From positions 20,963,644-21,027,643 of the forward strand of contig CM055108.1 in assembly GCA_029204225.1 (NCBI GenBank): a stretch of DNA of 64,000 nt. Reading direction: 5' to 3'. Source of the stretch: Diphasiastrum complanatum. Lineage: Eukaryota > Streptophyta > Lycopodiopsida > Lycopodiales > Lycopodiaceae. The number at the start of each line of letters is the position of its first letter. The first letter of the stretch is position 1. This document shows positions 32,911-43,420 of the stretch, one piece after another. The notes beneath the pieces were generated by a model, which was not told the DNA's origin, did not search any database, and worked only from the letters and a program-made list of their open reading frames with translations. A program made the translations under genes and the position numbers.

Positions 32911-33284
32911 AGGTGTCTTCTGTCGCTTAATTGATACTTCAGATATATGTACCTTTAATTCTTACATTTGCTTCAACAGATCTGAAATATTCTTCTTCCA
33001 AACTTTGTCAGCCTTTGAAGATAGTTCCTTGGAAGGCTTGGTCTTCTTTTTCATCTTTTTCTCCTTCTTGTGGTTCTTATCATCTTTGGAAGAATTTGAG
33101 CTCTCTGTGTCGGAATCAGTACTGGAACTTGATGACTTCAAGCGATCGGATGAATCCTCTTTCGAGCTTGAATCATCAGACTAAGATGATGACTTCTTCT
33201 TTGTCTTCTTGCTGGAACAATGCTTTCGAGCAATCTTTGACATTTCGTAATTCTCTGCTATTGCAATAACTTCGTCCAAGGTAT

Positions 33285-33735
33285 TCATGGGTCCTTGTCA
33301 GCATAGTACCTGTCAATCTTACTTGACAGCCCTACAAGATACCATTCTATCTGCATTGCAATAGGATAAACATCCACCAATTTTTCAATTAAGTTTTTTA
33401 TCTTCTGGGTGTACCTTCTCAATGGCTCCTTCTCTTTCTTTTGAACATAGTTCAGTCGTGCAAGAACTTGGGTAGAGTAACCAATCTCGCAAAATTGGGT
33501 GAGAAAGGCTTGTCTCAACAGGTCCCAAGTATTAACGGCTACACGATCCATTTGGTTGTTCCAAATTTGGGCTTGTTTCCATAGCAGACTAAAGAATATA
33601 TGTAATTTGTCTGCATTCATTCCCTCACTATTGGAAACAACGATGGATTCAAAGTGGGAGATATAGCTATCAGTGTCATCTGAAGAGGTTCCTTTAAAGT
33701 AATCATACTTAAGTTTTGAGCTAAAATTGAATCAT
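33285..33735 (-). pseudogene. Gypsy gag capsid region
   Basis: The frame reads YISHFESIVVSN, ADKLHIFFSLLWKQAQIW, TWDLLRQAFLTQFC, ARLNYVQKKEKEPLRRYTQK and VGLSSKI. This resembles the retrotransposon gag capsid domain (Retrotrans_gag), with the usual W, L and Q positions. It forms the particle shell. The start is not preserved; a run of Gly/Ser/Asp-like simple repeats (33740-33860) lies just upstream. Confidence 0.8.
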
Positions 33736-33739
33736 GGTT

Positions 33740-33860
33740 TAGGTGGGTCCATTTCTGGCTCAGGGTTGGGTTCAGGATCTGGATCAAGATCAGGATTGGG
33801 ATCTAAATTTGGATTTGGATTTGGATCAGTATTTGATTCTGATTCAGGATTAGCAAAAGT
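33740..33860. repeat. Simple hexamer-like repeat GGATCA/GGATTT
   Basis: A degenerate run of GGATCW, GGATTT and TCAGGATT units lies at the 5' end of the gypsy gag. In one frame it reads as GSGSGSGLGS-like residues. Slippage probably made it. Confidence 0.8.
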
Positions 33861-34108
33861 CTCAAGAAGTTTAAGTTCAGGTTTTGTTTCAATTTTATCG
33901 AGTAAGTTATTAAAATAAACGTTAGCTTCCTGATAATTGGCAAAAGGTGATGTGTCATGCTAAAAGGCTTGTTGAAGGCTTTTGAAAAAGTTCTCACGAT
34001 GGCTTCGGTATCTTTCCAAATGCTCGACTCTAGAACTGTTCAACTGCTTCCTGCAATTGGCATTCATCTTTAACTGACAAACATCTAAATCCAACAGATT
34101 AGCAATCC

Positions 34109-34122
34109 ACGGCAACGACGCC
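34109..34122 (-). promoter_or_regulatory. Gypsy primer-binding site
   Basis: The minus strand reads TTGGCGTCGTTGCCGTGGA around 34106-34124, close to the TGGCGCCGTTGCCGGGGA site used by Athila-type gypsy elements. The nearby LTR end is likely at about 34136. Confidence 0.65.
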
Positions 34123-34135
34123 AAAAATAAGCATA

Positions 34136-34590
34136 TGTCGTGTTATACTTATCTTAATTGTAAGGATATGTAGTATAAAAGATTGTCGTTCTCCAAAGAG
34201 ACTGCTTAATGTTGTGATTTTAGATGTTTTTAACTCATTTATTGTTCTTGGATTAAAAGCTGGTTGTCAACGGACATTTAAGAGTATTGGCGACCAATAT
34301 CACCGATTAGGATGTGGTTTCAAACATACAAAAGTGAAAGGTATTGATGTCGACTAATCTTATATCGTACGTGTTATATTATTGATTAGTGTATCCAACT
34401 TATCGGCCAGACCGATATATCGGTCTGTGGAGGTCTGTCACATCACATAAACTAAGGCAGAGTAACATGCAAATGTCTCAGTACAATCCAAATGTAGTAG
34501 ACTATCTTCAACAATAGAAAGTGCTCATTCTCAAGAACGACTGACTACTAAATTAAACTGCATGAGAATCCATATGCAAATTTCAGAGCA
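34136..34590 (-). repeat. Probable gypsy 5' LTR
   Basis: This non-coding stretch lies between the gypsy primer-binding site and the next copia element. It contains a perfect 20-bp palindrome (34408-34427). The outer boundary is not defined because no partner LTR is in the window. Confidence 0.45.
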
Positions 34591-34689
34591 TTGATTCACA
34601 ACAACACAGAGCAAGCTTTAGAATGTGTAAGTCTGGATATATGTCAGTGTAATGTAATAGTAATTCTGAATGTTAACATCACAATTAAG

Positions 34690-35141
34690 TTCCAAGCAAT
34701 CGATTATTCGATCACACGAGATATTTTTGTTGGATATAGTGAGGTTAGTAAAGCCTACAAGGTTTACATTCCTTCTACTAACAAAGTGATTGTTGGTAGA
34801 GATGTCATCTTTGATGAGGGGAACATTCCTAAAGTCTCTTCAACATGATTGATAAAGTTGTGGATGGATCTAACATTCTTGATGTTGATGTAAAGGATCC
34901 TACTTTGGATGGCGATGATGATGGATCTTCATTAAGTCAAAAGCCAAGGAGAACATCAAGGGAAAGACAAGTACCTTCAAGGCTCACATATGATAAAAAG
35001 ACTAAGCAAGTAGTTTCTGGAAATTATGTTGCTTTTCTAACCTCTTTTGATGACCCTACAAGTGTAGATGAAGCAAGGAAAGAAGAGGATTGGATCCAAG
35101 GAATGGATCTTGAGTATCAAACTCTTATGAAGAATGAAACA
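34690..35141 (+). pseudogene. Copia family A copy 2: integrase C-terminus and start of RT
   Basis: The plus strand shows RDIFVGYSEVSKAYKVYIP and VGRDVIFDEGN, the integrase C-terminal domain. After a one-frame change it continues with QKPRRTSRERQVPSRL, NYVAFLTSFDDPTSVDEA and WIQGMDLEYQTLMKNET, the start of RT. Homology to RT stops at MKNET (usual continuation W-x-L-V), where the unrecognised family A segment begins in frame. The element is 5'-truncated near 34690. Confidence 0.82.
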
Positions 35142-35714
35142 TCTTTTGGAGGATCTTTTTGTATAGATGATTCTATACAAGTGGATGGATGTTATTTTCC
35201 TATAAAATTAAGTAATGGATCTGGAGAAAAAAGTTTGCTCAATGACTTTGATGATCAAGTTGATGATCAAGAGGTTGATCTCAAAGGGCTTCAACTAGTC
35301 AAAAGGGAAAATGGCAATTTGGAACTAGTCAAGAGCATCAAAGGAGAGCCAATTGGCAAAGATGTTATGGATCTATTTTTGCAGCTTATTGAAGACTCAA
35401 GTAAGGTCAAAGGAGCAGCAAGAAAGTGTTGTTCAAGTTTATTTTACCTAAACAACAAGCATTTTCATGTGGATGTGTGCAAATTGTCAAGATGTGGTAA
35501 AACTAGCTACGTTGGTGAACGTCATTTTGATGTTGGGTTTGTACTAGCATTCTTGGCTGGTTTTGTTGATGGAAATGAATCTATTGGAGGCTCATTATAT
35601 CACTCATTCATGGTCAAGTCATCAAGGTATGATGGTATCTTATGGCAAGATGGAGATGGAGGCTCATGGAGTGTCATGGTGGATACATGGCAACAAAGGA
35701 CAAAGAAAGAGTAG
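35142..35714 (+). CDS. Unrecognised coding segment fused in frame to copia RT start (copy 2)
   Basis: About 190 codons continue the RT-start frame without a stop and end with WQQRTKKE. Conserved blocks are LVKSIKGEPIGKDVMDLF, FHVDVCKLS, VLAFLAGFVDGN and GDGGSW. The same blocks occur in copy 1 (834-1, minus strand): LVKSIKGEAF, CHVNVFELS, IIAGFYD and GGDGGS. I do not recognise the family. Some 90 bp after its stop, the end of copia RNase H follows, so this segment replaces most of RT and RNase H rather than being appended. It is the least broken copy. Confidence 0.6.
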   Translation, partial: SFGGSFCIDDSIQVDGCYFPIKLSNGSGEKSLLNDFDDQVDDQEVDLKGLQLVKRENGNLELVKSIKGEPIGKDVMDLFLQLIEDSSKVKGAARKCCSSLFYLNNKHFHVDVCKLSRCGKTSYVGERHFDVGFVLAFLAGFVDGNESIGGSLYHSFMVKSSRYDGILWQDGDGGSWSVMVDTWQQRTKKE

Positions 35715-35782
35715 ACATGCAAGAAAATGTTGATCACTCACATTTATTATTTGTTTGCTGTATTTTTCCATAGATTTCAGAG

Positions 35783-35965
35783 TTGGAAGCATGGAGGAAT
35801 CATCTCATTTACATTCTATGTGATTCTTCATGTCATATTGAAATGATATTGCAACATTTTGTGAGGGTGCAAGTCATTGCACAGGAGGTGGGGCTTCAAC
35901 ATGTGTCCTCAAGGGAATGTGTAGCTGATATCACACCAAAGCATTGGAAAATAACTTGTTCATGA
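35783..35965 (+). pseudogene. Copia family A copy 2: RNase H end
   Basis: About 60 codons with HIEMILQHFVRVQVIAQEVGL, QHVSSRECVADITPKHW. This matches the last part of copia RNase H (usually HI-x-x-x-x-HFVR, G-x-V-x-L-x-HV, E-x-VADI-x-TK). Its presence downstream of the unrecognised segment shows that the segment sits inside pol. Confidence 0.75.
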
Positions 35966-36845
35966 AGCATAGGACTTTACTTGTAGTGTTATCAAAGTCC
36001 ATGTTAAAACTAGTCAAAGAAGGGTGTGAAAGATTCAACTAGTTTGGTCATATTTGCTATATTTCCATATTTGGCAAATTGATGCCAACCTTGTTTAGAT
36101 TTAGAGTTTGACTTTTCAAAGTTTATTAGTCTGAATTTCATTTGAATAAACACTTTTTGAAAGTGTGGGAAAGTTAGAAGTCAAGTTTGAGTAGATTCAA
36201 ATTTGAATATTGGGTACTTTGAATCTAGACCCAAAAATAGTAGGGCTGGAGAGAAAGAACCAAGGGGCCGAATAGGGTTTGGACCTGTTATAGAAGGATG
36301 TTACTCATGGAGAGACATATCCTCTCTCTTATCTATCTCCTTTCATGCTTATACATGGTTCTCTTGGGTTCTACTATCCATTGGTGCACTATACTTGTGA
36401 TTGCATGCAATTCTATGAGTAGAGTGATCTATATTTGTTGTTTTTGGATCCACACATGTGAAATACAGTAGCTTGTTGGTTTTGTTTGGACAACAATAGT
36501 ACATTATCATTTGATTTATGTTTGATCAAGTTCTATTGGAGTTTGCATTTCATTTTGTGTGTAGATGCTGATTTTTCTACATTGGTGAGATTGGTAGGAT
36601 ATCTTCGTTTGTAACCCAAGATCTTTTTGTAGATTGGATCATAAATGATCTGAAATCCTTCAAAAAGGCATCATGTGTAGCTTATCCTTATGTTTGACAC
36701 TTCATTTCTTTCCATGTCTTCTCTATCGATTGGAGTTATCAGAGTCTGAACTAGTGCTTTCACTATTGTCAACTCTTTTGATATCATCGACGCAGATTGC
36801 TTGAAAAGACATGTACTTGTGGGATCTTTGTCCTTGAAGGTGTAG
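35966..36845 (+). repeat. Probable LTR/leader sequence of copia family A relatives
   Basis: Non-coding, AT-rich, with a CACATGTG core near 36454 and the ~100-bp repeat (36720-36830) shared with 12055-12155. It lies between an RNase H end and the protease of the next fragment, as an LTR plus leader would. Boundaries are not resolved. Confidence 0.4.
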
Positions 36846-37380
36846 ATGGCATCCACAACACCAACTTCAAGTAAGGATAACTCCAAGGATATATGGTGGA
36901 TTGATAGTGGGGCTAGCTCCCACATGTCTCATCAAAAGGAATATTTGTCTACCTTACTCTTATATAATGACTCTAAAAAGTTCATATTCACTGCAAGTGA
37001 CCAAGAGTGTAAGATAGTAAACATAGGATCTATTCCATTATCGCTTGGATTTTCAAAAAGAATAGATCTTGATAATGTTCTTTATGCACCATCCATCACA
37101 AAAAACTTGTTGAGTGTTGGACAACTCATGGATAGTGGATTAGGTGTACACTTCAAGCATGGTATTTGTTCCATAATGAAGAATGATAGGTGCATTGTTA
37201 ATGAAATTAAGCACAGAAGATTATGTTAAAATTCACAATCTAGTTTGGACCATGTTTGGTCACATGCATTGTAATTGGCAAGATGGCCATATTAATAGAT
37301 GCCACACATGCCAAATGGCATCAGGTGATTTTCAAAAGTCTTATTATACATCCTACATTGTAAAGTCACCTTTGAAATAA
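36846..37380 (+). pseudogene. Copia family A protease and pre-integrase fragment
   Basis: The plus-strand frame reads DIWWIDSGASSHMSHQKEYL, KFIFTASDQECKIVNIGSIP, NVLYAPSITKNLLSVGQL and FKHGICSIMKNDRCIV. It is nearly the same as copy 1 (3236-2900, minus), so it belongs to family A. The following His/Cys domain is degraded (37183-37380). No integrase follows. Confidence 0.85.
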
Positions 37381-37937
37381 GGCCAAAGAGTGCTTAGATA
37401 GGGTAGAGATAAAATAGGAGCAAAAAATAGTATGCTTTTCATTGTTTTTGAATCTCGAGATAAAAGACCCTAATTAGGGTGGATACAATGATCAATTAGG
37501 TTGGATGTTAGGTTTAAGGTATGAAAAGTACATAGAAGCCCAAAAATGCTTAGATCTGAGCTACTAATGTATAAATATGTGATGGTTTCTTCATCAATTC
37601 ATGAGTAAAAAATTGGTTTTCAATCTACCAATGTTGGTGGTGATCTAGATGTTTGATATTTGCTATTTGTATAGAGTAATTTGAGTTTGTGAGATTGACT
37701 TGGAAGTTCAGGTACTGTACTCTACCTATGGCAGTCCATAATTTCACACGTGTGAAGGAAACTGCATGAATTTGAGTTTTCAAGTGGAGTTCAAGCCAAT
37801 GTGAAGCTAGGAAACACTAAATTGTCTGGTGTTTTAGCTATAGGATCTCAATTGGATCCATTCAAGGTGCTTTCTCCATCATTTCAAAGGCTTATTAGAG
37901 TTTATTTGTTGCATTTTCAATAGACTATTCAAGTTTG
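37381..37937 (+). repeat. LTR-like sequence related to family A
   Basis: Non-coding. It has a palindrome CACACGTGTG at 37745-37754 in a context (GTACTGTACTC...TTTCACACGTGTGAA) similar to the right part of the family A LTR. It ends where the family C direct repeat starts. Confidence 0.4.
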
Positions 37938-38870
37938 AAGAAACAAAGTGTTTCTGAACACAAAGCCTTGCTAGCTTACAGCCCCTCAACACGAAACACG
38001 ACGAGTTTCGCGAACACGAAAGTCAACGAAGACGATGACGAGCATCTTTGCAAACTCGAACATCTGAAGATACAAAACACGAAGAGTTTCGTGAACACGA
38101 AAGTCAACGAAGACGAAGACCAATGGTTTGCGAACACAAATGATCCACGAACGAGATTCCCTTGTGGTCCTATACGAGAGAAAGGCGAACGAGGTAAACA
38201 AAACCAACTATGGAAACGAAACCTATTTTGTCCTCACGCTCCAAGGAGTACCACCAGAGATCACGCAAGTACCAGAAGTACAGATGTCTGACCTGATGAC
38301 ATGACATCAGCAGATACTCCCTAGGTCACGGCTAGACTGCCATTCTTGTAATTCTCTGGTTAGTTGTAGATGGTTAATCACTCTAATCTTAGATTTGCAT
38401 AGAGAGACTGTACTTACAATATAAAACTTGGCATATATCAATAGGATACACAATGTGTAACCAAGCAAGAAAGAAAAACAAGAAGTAGTCTGACACTAGT
38501 AAGCAATCAAGATGAACACAGACAAAAACTTTGTCTGCGTGCGAGAAGACAATTCTGTCTAGGATCAGATCTAATTGTCCGCTAGTAAAGCGAGACTACT
38601 GCTTGTGAGAGAGCCGTGCTTCTCTCACGCCAATGCACTGCGTGGATTCGCATGCAGTGCCCTGAAGAAATCAAAGAAAATCAATATAGATTATTTTTTT
38701 GGTTGTGTTTGATCTTGGATGTCAAATGCTTATGCTGTTTACTTTAATATGTCTGAGTTTTCTTGTTCCCTTGTTGAATTTAGCACCTTGGTTGAAATGA
38801 AGTTGAATGCTATATTAATTTTATGAATGTAGATCAGTAGTACCTGACTACCCTCTAGAGGATTGTAGGC
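37938..38870 (+). repeat. Family C left direct repeat (5' LTR plus leader)
   Basis: About 930 bp aligned with 42285-43096 on the same strand. It begins GAAACAAAGTGTTTCTGAAC and ends at GGATTGTAGG, where the gag zinc-knuckle frame starts. Inside, the phrase GTTTCGYGAACACGAAAGTC is repeated twice (near 38004 and 38089). A TATA-like ACAATATAAAA lies near 38417. The right copy lacks about 105 bp around that point. Confidence 0.8.
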
Positions 38871-41800
38871 TCAATCCCAAGATTGAGTATATCCATTGCC
38901 ATAAGAAGGGTCATGCGGCCATGGATTGTCGCCAGAACCCAAGAAACAGATCAGCACAGAACAGACAGGAGAACGAAAATAGTTCTTCCTATGTTGAGGA
39001 GCCAGAGAGCTCGAAGATAGATGAAGAAAGAACAAACAAAAACTGTTCGACCGCTTACATCTGTGAAGATGTGCGTGCAGCATCAACGTCGGACATGCAC
39101 GAGGTGATCCTGGATTTGGGAGCCACCTCGCACTTTGTGACATCAAGACGAATCATGTTTGATTTTAGAAGTGTAGATCCCTCAAGATTCATAGTTCTTG
39201 GAGATGGATCCAGACATCAAGTGAACGGTATTGGTTCACTCTGGCTCAACACCAACAACAGAGATAGATGACTCAAAGAAGTTCTATTCGTGCCAAGTCT
39301 GCAGCAAGACTTGCTCTTTGTAGCAAGAATAGCAGATGCAGGGACGCGTGTGACGTTTTCTAACGAAGCATGCAACATGATTGATGCCAACACCAGCGCT
39401 CTCATTGCTCAATGTAGAATGAAAGGGAACCTATATCATCTGAAGGTATGCCTACTTGAAAATCAGGTACATCAGACTCATGACGACTCGCCAGACACTC
39501 TGTGGTACAGAAGACTCTGCCAAATAAACTCAATGGCATTCTACCAAGCAAGTCATCATAGAGCAATAACAAGGGTCAGCATCTCGAATGCAACCAATTC
39601 GGCCACCTGTGATGCATGTTTGAAAGGCAAGATGTCACGCACACCATTTGTCAAAGACTCCTACAGAATAACAAAGATTCTGGAGCTGGTGCACTCTGAC
39701 ATCTGCGGTCCATTCAACGTGATCTCAATAGGAGGTTCAAAATATTATATAGCCTTCATTGATGACTATAGCAAGTTTGCCAGAGTGTATTTTACTCAGA
39801 ATAAATCTGAAGCACTTGATAAATTCACAGAATATGTGAATTGGACTGAGAGATGCACAGGCAGCAAGGTGAAGCAAATTAGAACAGATCGAGGTGGCGA
39901 ATATATCTCGAATCGCTTCATTGACTTCTGCAATGATCATGGCATCATTCACAGAAGAACTGCAGCCTACACACCACAACACAATGGTGTTGCTGAACGA
40001 AAGAACAAGACCCTAATGGAAGTAGCCAGATGCATGATGGCCTATTCGAAGGCTCCAAGGGCACTGTGAGATGAAGCAGTAGCTACAGCCGCATACATCC
40101 AGAACATGATAGGTAAATCTGGTGTTCCTCACACAACACCACATGAGCTACGGTGGGGTAGAAAGCCCAACCTGTCTCATGTCAGAATATTTGGCTATGC
40201 AGCATATGCACATATTCCTGATAAGCTTCGCAAGAAGCTTGATGAGAAAGCCGAGCAAGTATTTCTGGTAGGTTATGACAATAATTCGTCATACTACAAA
40301 ATCTACATGCTAGACACGAACACTGAAAAAATAGTGAGGGATGTCAAATTCGATGAGAGCAGGACAATGGCCAACGAAGACCCTGTTAGCTATGAAGTTC
40401 TGGAAAGACAGTACTATGACCTGATGCCAATGTCAGAGGGAGCAGAGGACGAACACAAAAAAAAAGATTTTCGAGTCGTCTCCCATTCGAGCGACGAATT
40501 AGACGAAGAAAGATTCGAGAGGCAGCCTGTCGTCGCAGTTTCTGTAAACCAAGGTGGTTCCGGACCAAGCAGAGCAAACAAGAGCAAAGGCATAGCTATT
40601 CTGGGAGGATCTCCCAGGAGTTCGACAAGAACACAAAGAGCGCCAGCAAGATTTGTGCCAGGCAGCTCAGCCTTCACATCAGAAGAATTCTGCGGGTTCA
40701 GTGGCGAACCACAGACATTCGAGGAGGTGATTGAAGGTCCAGAAAAAGACAAATGTTTCCAAGCCATGAATAAAGAGATGGAATCCATGAGAAAGAACTA
40801 GGTATGGACGTTGGAGCCATTACCTCATAAGCAAAAGACTGTCAAATGCAAATGAGTTTTCAAACTCAAATATGGACCAGACGGGAGTGTGAAGAAATAC
40901 AAGGCAAGACTGGTAGTGAAGGGTTTCTCCCAGAGATACGACATTGACTATTCTGAAACCTTCTCTCCTGTCATCAAACATTCGTCCCTACAACTGTTGT
41001 TCGAATATGCAGCAGCTTATGACCTCAGAATCCACATTGTGGATGAGAAGATAGCCTTCTTGCATGGCGAATTAGATGAAGAAGTCTACATAGATCAACC
41101 CCCGGGATTTGTCTCGAATTAACTTCCTGACTATGTATGCAGAATGCATAGAAGCATCTACGATCTGAAGCAATCAGCCCGACAATGGTACAAGAAGAAG
41201 GATCAGGCCTTGAAATCATTGGGATTTAAGCCTTTGTTGGTTGACTCTAGTGTGTATGTCAGAGTTACAGATGGGCAGATCATCATAGTGGCTGTATATG
41301 TAGACGACACTCTGATACTTTGCAGGAGTGAGCGACTAATTGTTGAAGTAAAGACAGACATCTCGAAACATTTCGAGATAGTGGATCTGGGAGAGGCCAC
41401 GTGTTACCTAGGCTTACAAATTGAAAGGAACTATGAGGGAGGCAAGTTATACCTTCACCAGTCCAGATACACCCAGAAGATCCTAGAAGACTTTGGGATG
41501 CTGAACTGCAAAGGAGCGAACACTCCAATGCTTGCGAAAACAATGCTAAAAAATGATGACTGTCCAAAGACAGAGGAAGAAAGAGAACAGATGCACCTCA
41601 CTCCCTACAGAAAGCTGATAGGTTCACTGATGTACCTTGTAGACAATACACATCCTGACATTGCTTATGCAATATTCAGGATGAGCCAATTCTGCACGAA
41701 TCCAGGCTCGACACATTGGAAGATTGCGAAACAAATTTTGCAATATCTTCAATTAACGAGGGATTATGGCCTGTGTTATTGTCATGGTGCAGGTCTCAGG

Positions 41801-42290
41801 ATACTTTCCTACAACGACGCTAGTTGGGCATCTCACAGGGACGACTATAAAAGCATTTAAGGAGAATGCACCATTGCATCAGGAGCAGTAGTTCTCTAGG
41901 TCAGCAAGAAACAGACCATTGTAACCCAGTCGTCCTGCGAAACAGAGTCGGTAGCAGTAGCAAGATGGCCAACGAAATAATTTGGCTAAGGCAGTTCCTA
42001 GACGAATTGGGTGAAACAAGGAACGAGCCACTGGTCTTGCAGATGGACAACACCTCTGCAATACACCTCACGAAGGATCTCGTGTTCCATTCCAAGACAA
42101 AACACATTGCGATCAAGTATCACTGGATCAGAGATCTGATTGAGAAGAAGATGATGCAGACCACCTTCATTGGAATGAAAAATATGGTTGCTAATATCTT
42201 CACAAAGGCTTTGCACAAAGGACTCTTTGAGAGGCAAAGGAGTAGTCTCAAGATCATAAGGCTACCATGCTTTGAGAGGGAGCTGAAGAA
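38831..42290 (+). pseudogene. Copia family C gag-pol polyprotein, stop-riddled
   Basis: One frame runs from 38831 to 41860 with stops but no frameshift. In order it has a zinc knuckle (CHKKGHAAMDC), protease (VILDLGATSHF, DLG for DSG), pre-integrase (LWYRRLCQIN, CDACLKGKMSRTPF), integrase (AFIDDYSKF, IRTDRGGEY, VAERKNKTL), RT (KARLVVKGFSQRY, YVDDTLILC) and RNase H start (SYNDASWASH). After 41860 it is frameshifted: SSCETE, KTKHIAIKYHWIRDLIEKK and NMVANIFTKAL. In-frame stops end at 39271, 40069, 40801, 40854, 41122 and 41860. Most of gag is missing. It is the most complete copia body in the window. Confidence 0.9.
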
Positions 42291-43096
42291 ACAAAGTGTT
42301 TTTGAACACAAAGCCTTGCTAGCTTACAGACCCTCGACACGAAACACGACGAGTTTCGCGAACACAAAAGTCAACTAAGATGATGACGAGCATCTTCGCG
42401 AACTCGAACATCTGAAGACATGAAACACGAAGATTTTGTGAACACGAAAGTCAATGAAGACGAAGACCAACGGTTCGCGAACACGAACGATCCATGAACG
42501 AGATTCCCTTGTGGTTCTATATGAGAGAAAGACGAACGAGGTAAACGAAATCTATTCTGTCCTCACGCTACAAGGAGTACCACCAGAGATCATGCAAGTA
42601 CCAGAAGTACAGAGATCTGATTTGATGGCATGACGTCAGCAGATACTCCCTAGGTCATGGCTAAACTGCCATTCTTGTAATTCTCTAGTTAGTTGTAGAT
42701 AGTTAATCACTCTAATCTTAGATTTGTATAGAGAGACTGTACTCAAACAAAAACTCCACTTGTGTGCGAGAAGACAATTATGTCTAGGACTAGAAGATCC
42801 AATTGTCCGCTAGTAAAGCGAGACTACTGCTCATGAGAGAGCCGTGATTATCTCACGCCAACTCACTGCATGGATTCGCATGTAGTGCCCTGAAATCAGA
42901 GAAAGTCAATATAGAATATTTTTTTGGTTGTGTCTAATCTTGGATGTCGAATGCTTATGCTATTTATTTTAATATGTATGAGTTTTCTTGTTCCCTTGTT
43001 GAATTTCGCACCTTGGTTGAAATGAAGTCGAATGCTATATTAATTTTATGAACGTAGATCAGTAGTACTTGACTACCCTCTGGAGGATTGTAGGAA
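42285..43096 (+). repeat. Family C right direct repeat (3' LTR plus leader)
   Basis: It matches 37938-38870 with a ~105-bp deletion near 42740. The match continues past the probable LTR into the leader and the first 13 codons of the gag frame. A 3' LTR should not carry those, so it may be the start of a second tandem copy. Confidence 0.8.
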
Positions 43097-43420
43097 TGTT
43101 TCAACTGGCAGTGTGCAGCGAACGCATCTGAACTCCATCCGAATCTCGAAAGAGAATCGTGAATGTTTTTGTGAATTTTTCTTCTCACAATTCTCATCAT
43201 TCGTATCGGAGCACCGCTCGACTCCCATCAGTGGTATAAGAGCGCTGACTCGATTTTCCCATCAAAGTTGTATGCTAATGTTGTCATTGGAAGTGTGAGC
43301 ATGTCAAGGGAGGAGCATTCTCAAGTGGAGTTGTGGCACAAAAGGCTAAACTACAAAGCTATGGAGTCCATGATTTTGAAGGAGCTAGCACTCGGGCTTC
43401 CCAAATTCATATCAAAATCT
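43097..43420 (+). mobile_element. Chimeric LTR end, primer-binding-like site and copia family A fragment
   Basis: GTGGTATAAGAGCGCTGAC at 43229 resembles the copia primer-binding site with one change, after an LTR-like CCCATCA end. From about 43270 the plus strand encodes GSVSMSREEHSQVELWHKRL and NYKAMESMILKELALGLPK, homologous to the pre-integrase domain of family A copy 1. The two parts are joined directly, so this is a deletion or template-switch product. Confidence 0.55.

Larger units (their letters stand above)
28003..34590 (-). mobile_element. Ty3/gypsy element, degraded
   Basis: In minus-strand order the element has a 5' LTR-like region (about 34136-34590), a primer-binding site (34109-34122), gag, zinc knuckles, protease, RT, RNase H and integrase, then an unrecognised tail. 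Protease-RT-RNase H-integrase is the Ty3/gypsy order. The primer-binding site resembles the Asp-tRNA type of Athila-like plant gypsy elements. Many frameshifts and stops show an old insertion. The left end abuts a family B LTR fragment, and no 3' LTR copy is recognisable. Confidence 0.8.

Noticed and set aside
33727-33918. Gly/Ser repeat protein frame
   Set aside because: It arises from the GGATCA/GGATTT simple repeat on the strand opposite to gypsy gag.
37986-38291. Frames in the family C repeat that read as charged proteins
   Set aside because: They fall within an LTR-like direct repeat with short internal repeats, and the right-hand copy is interrupted.
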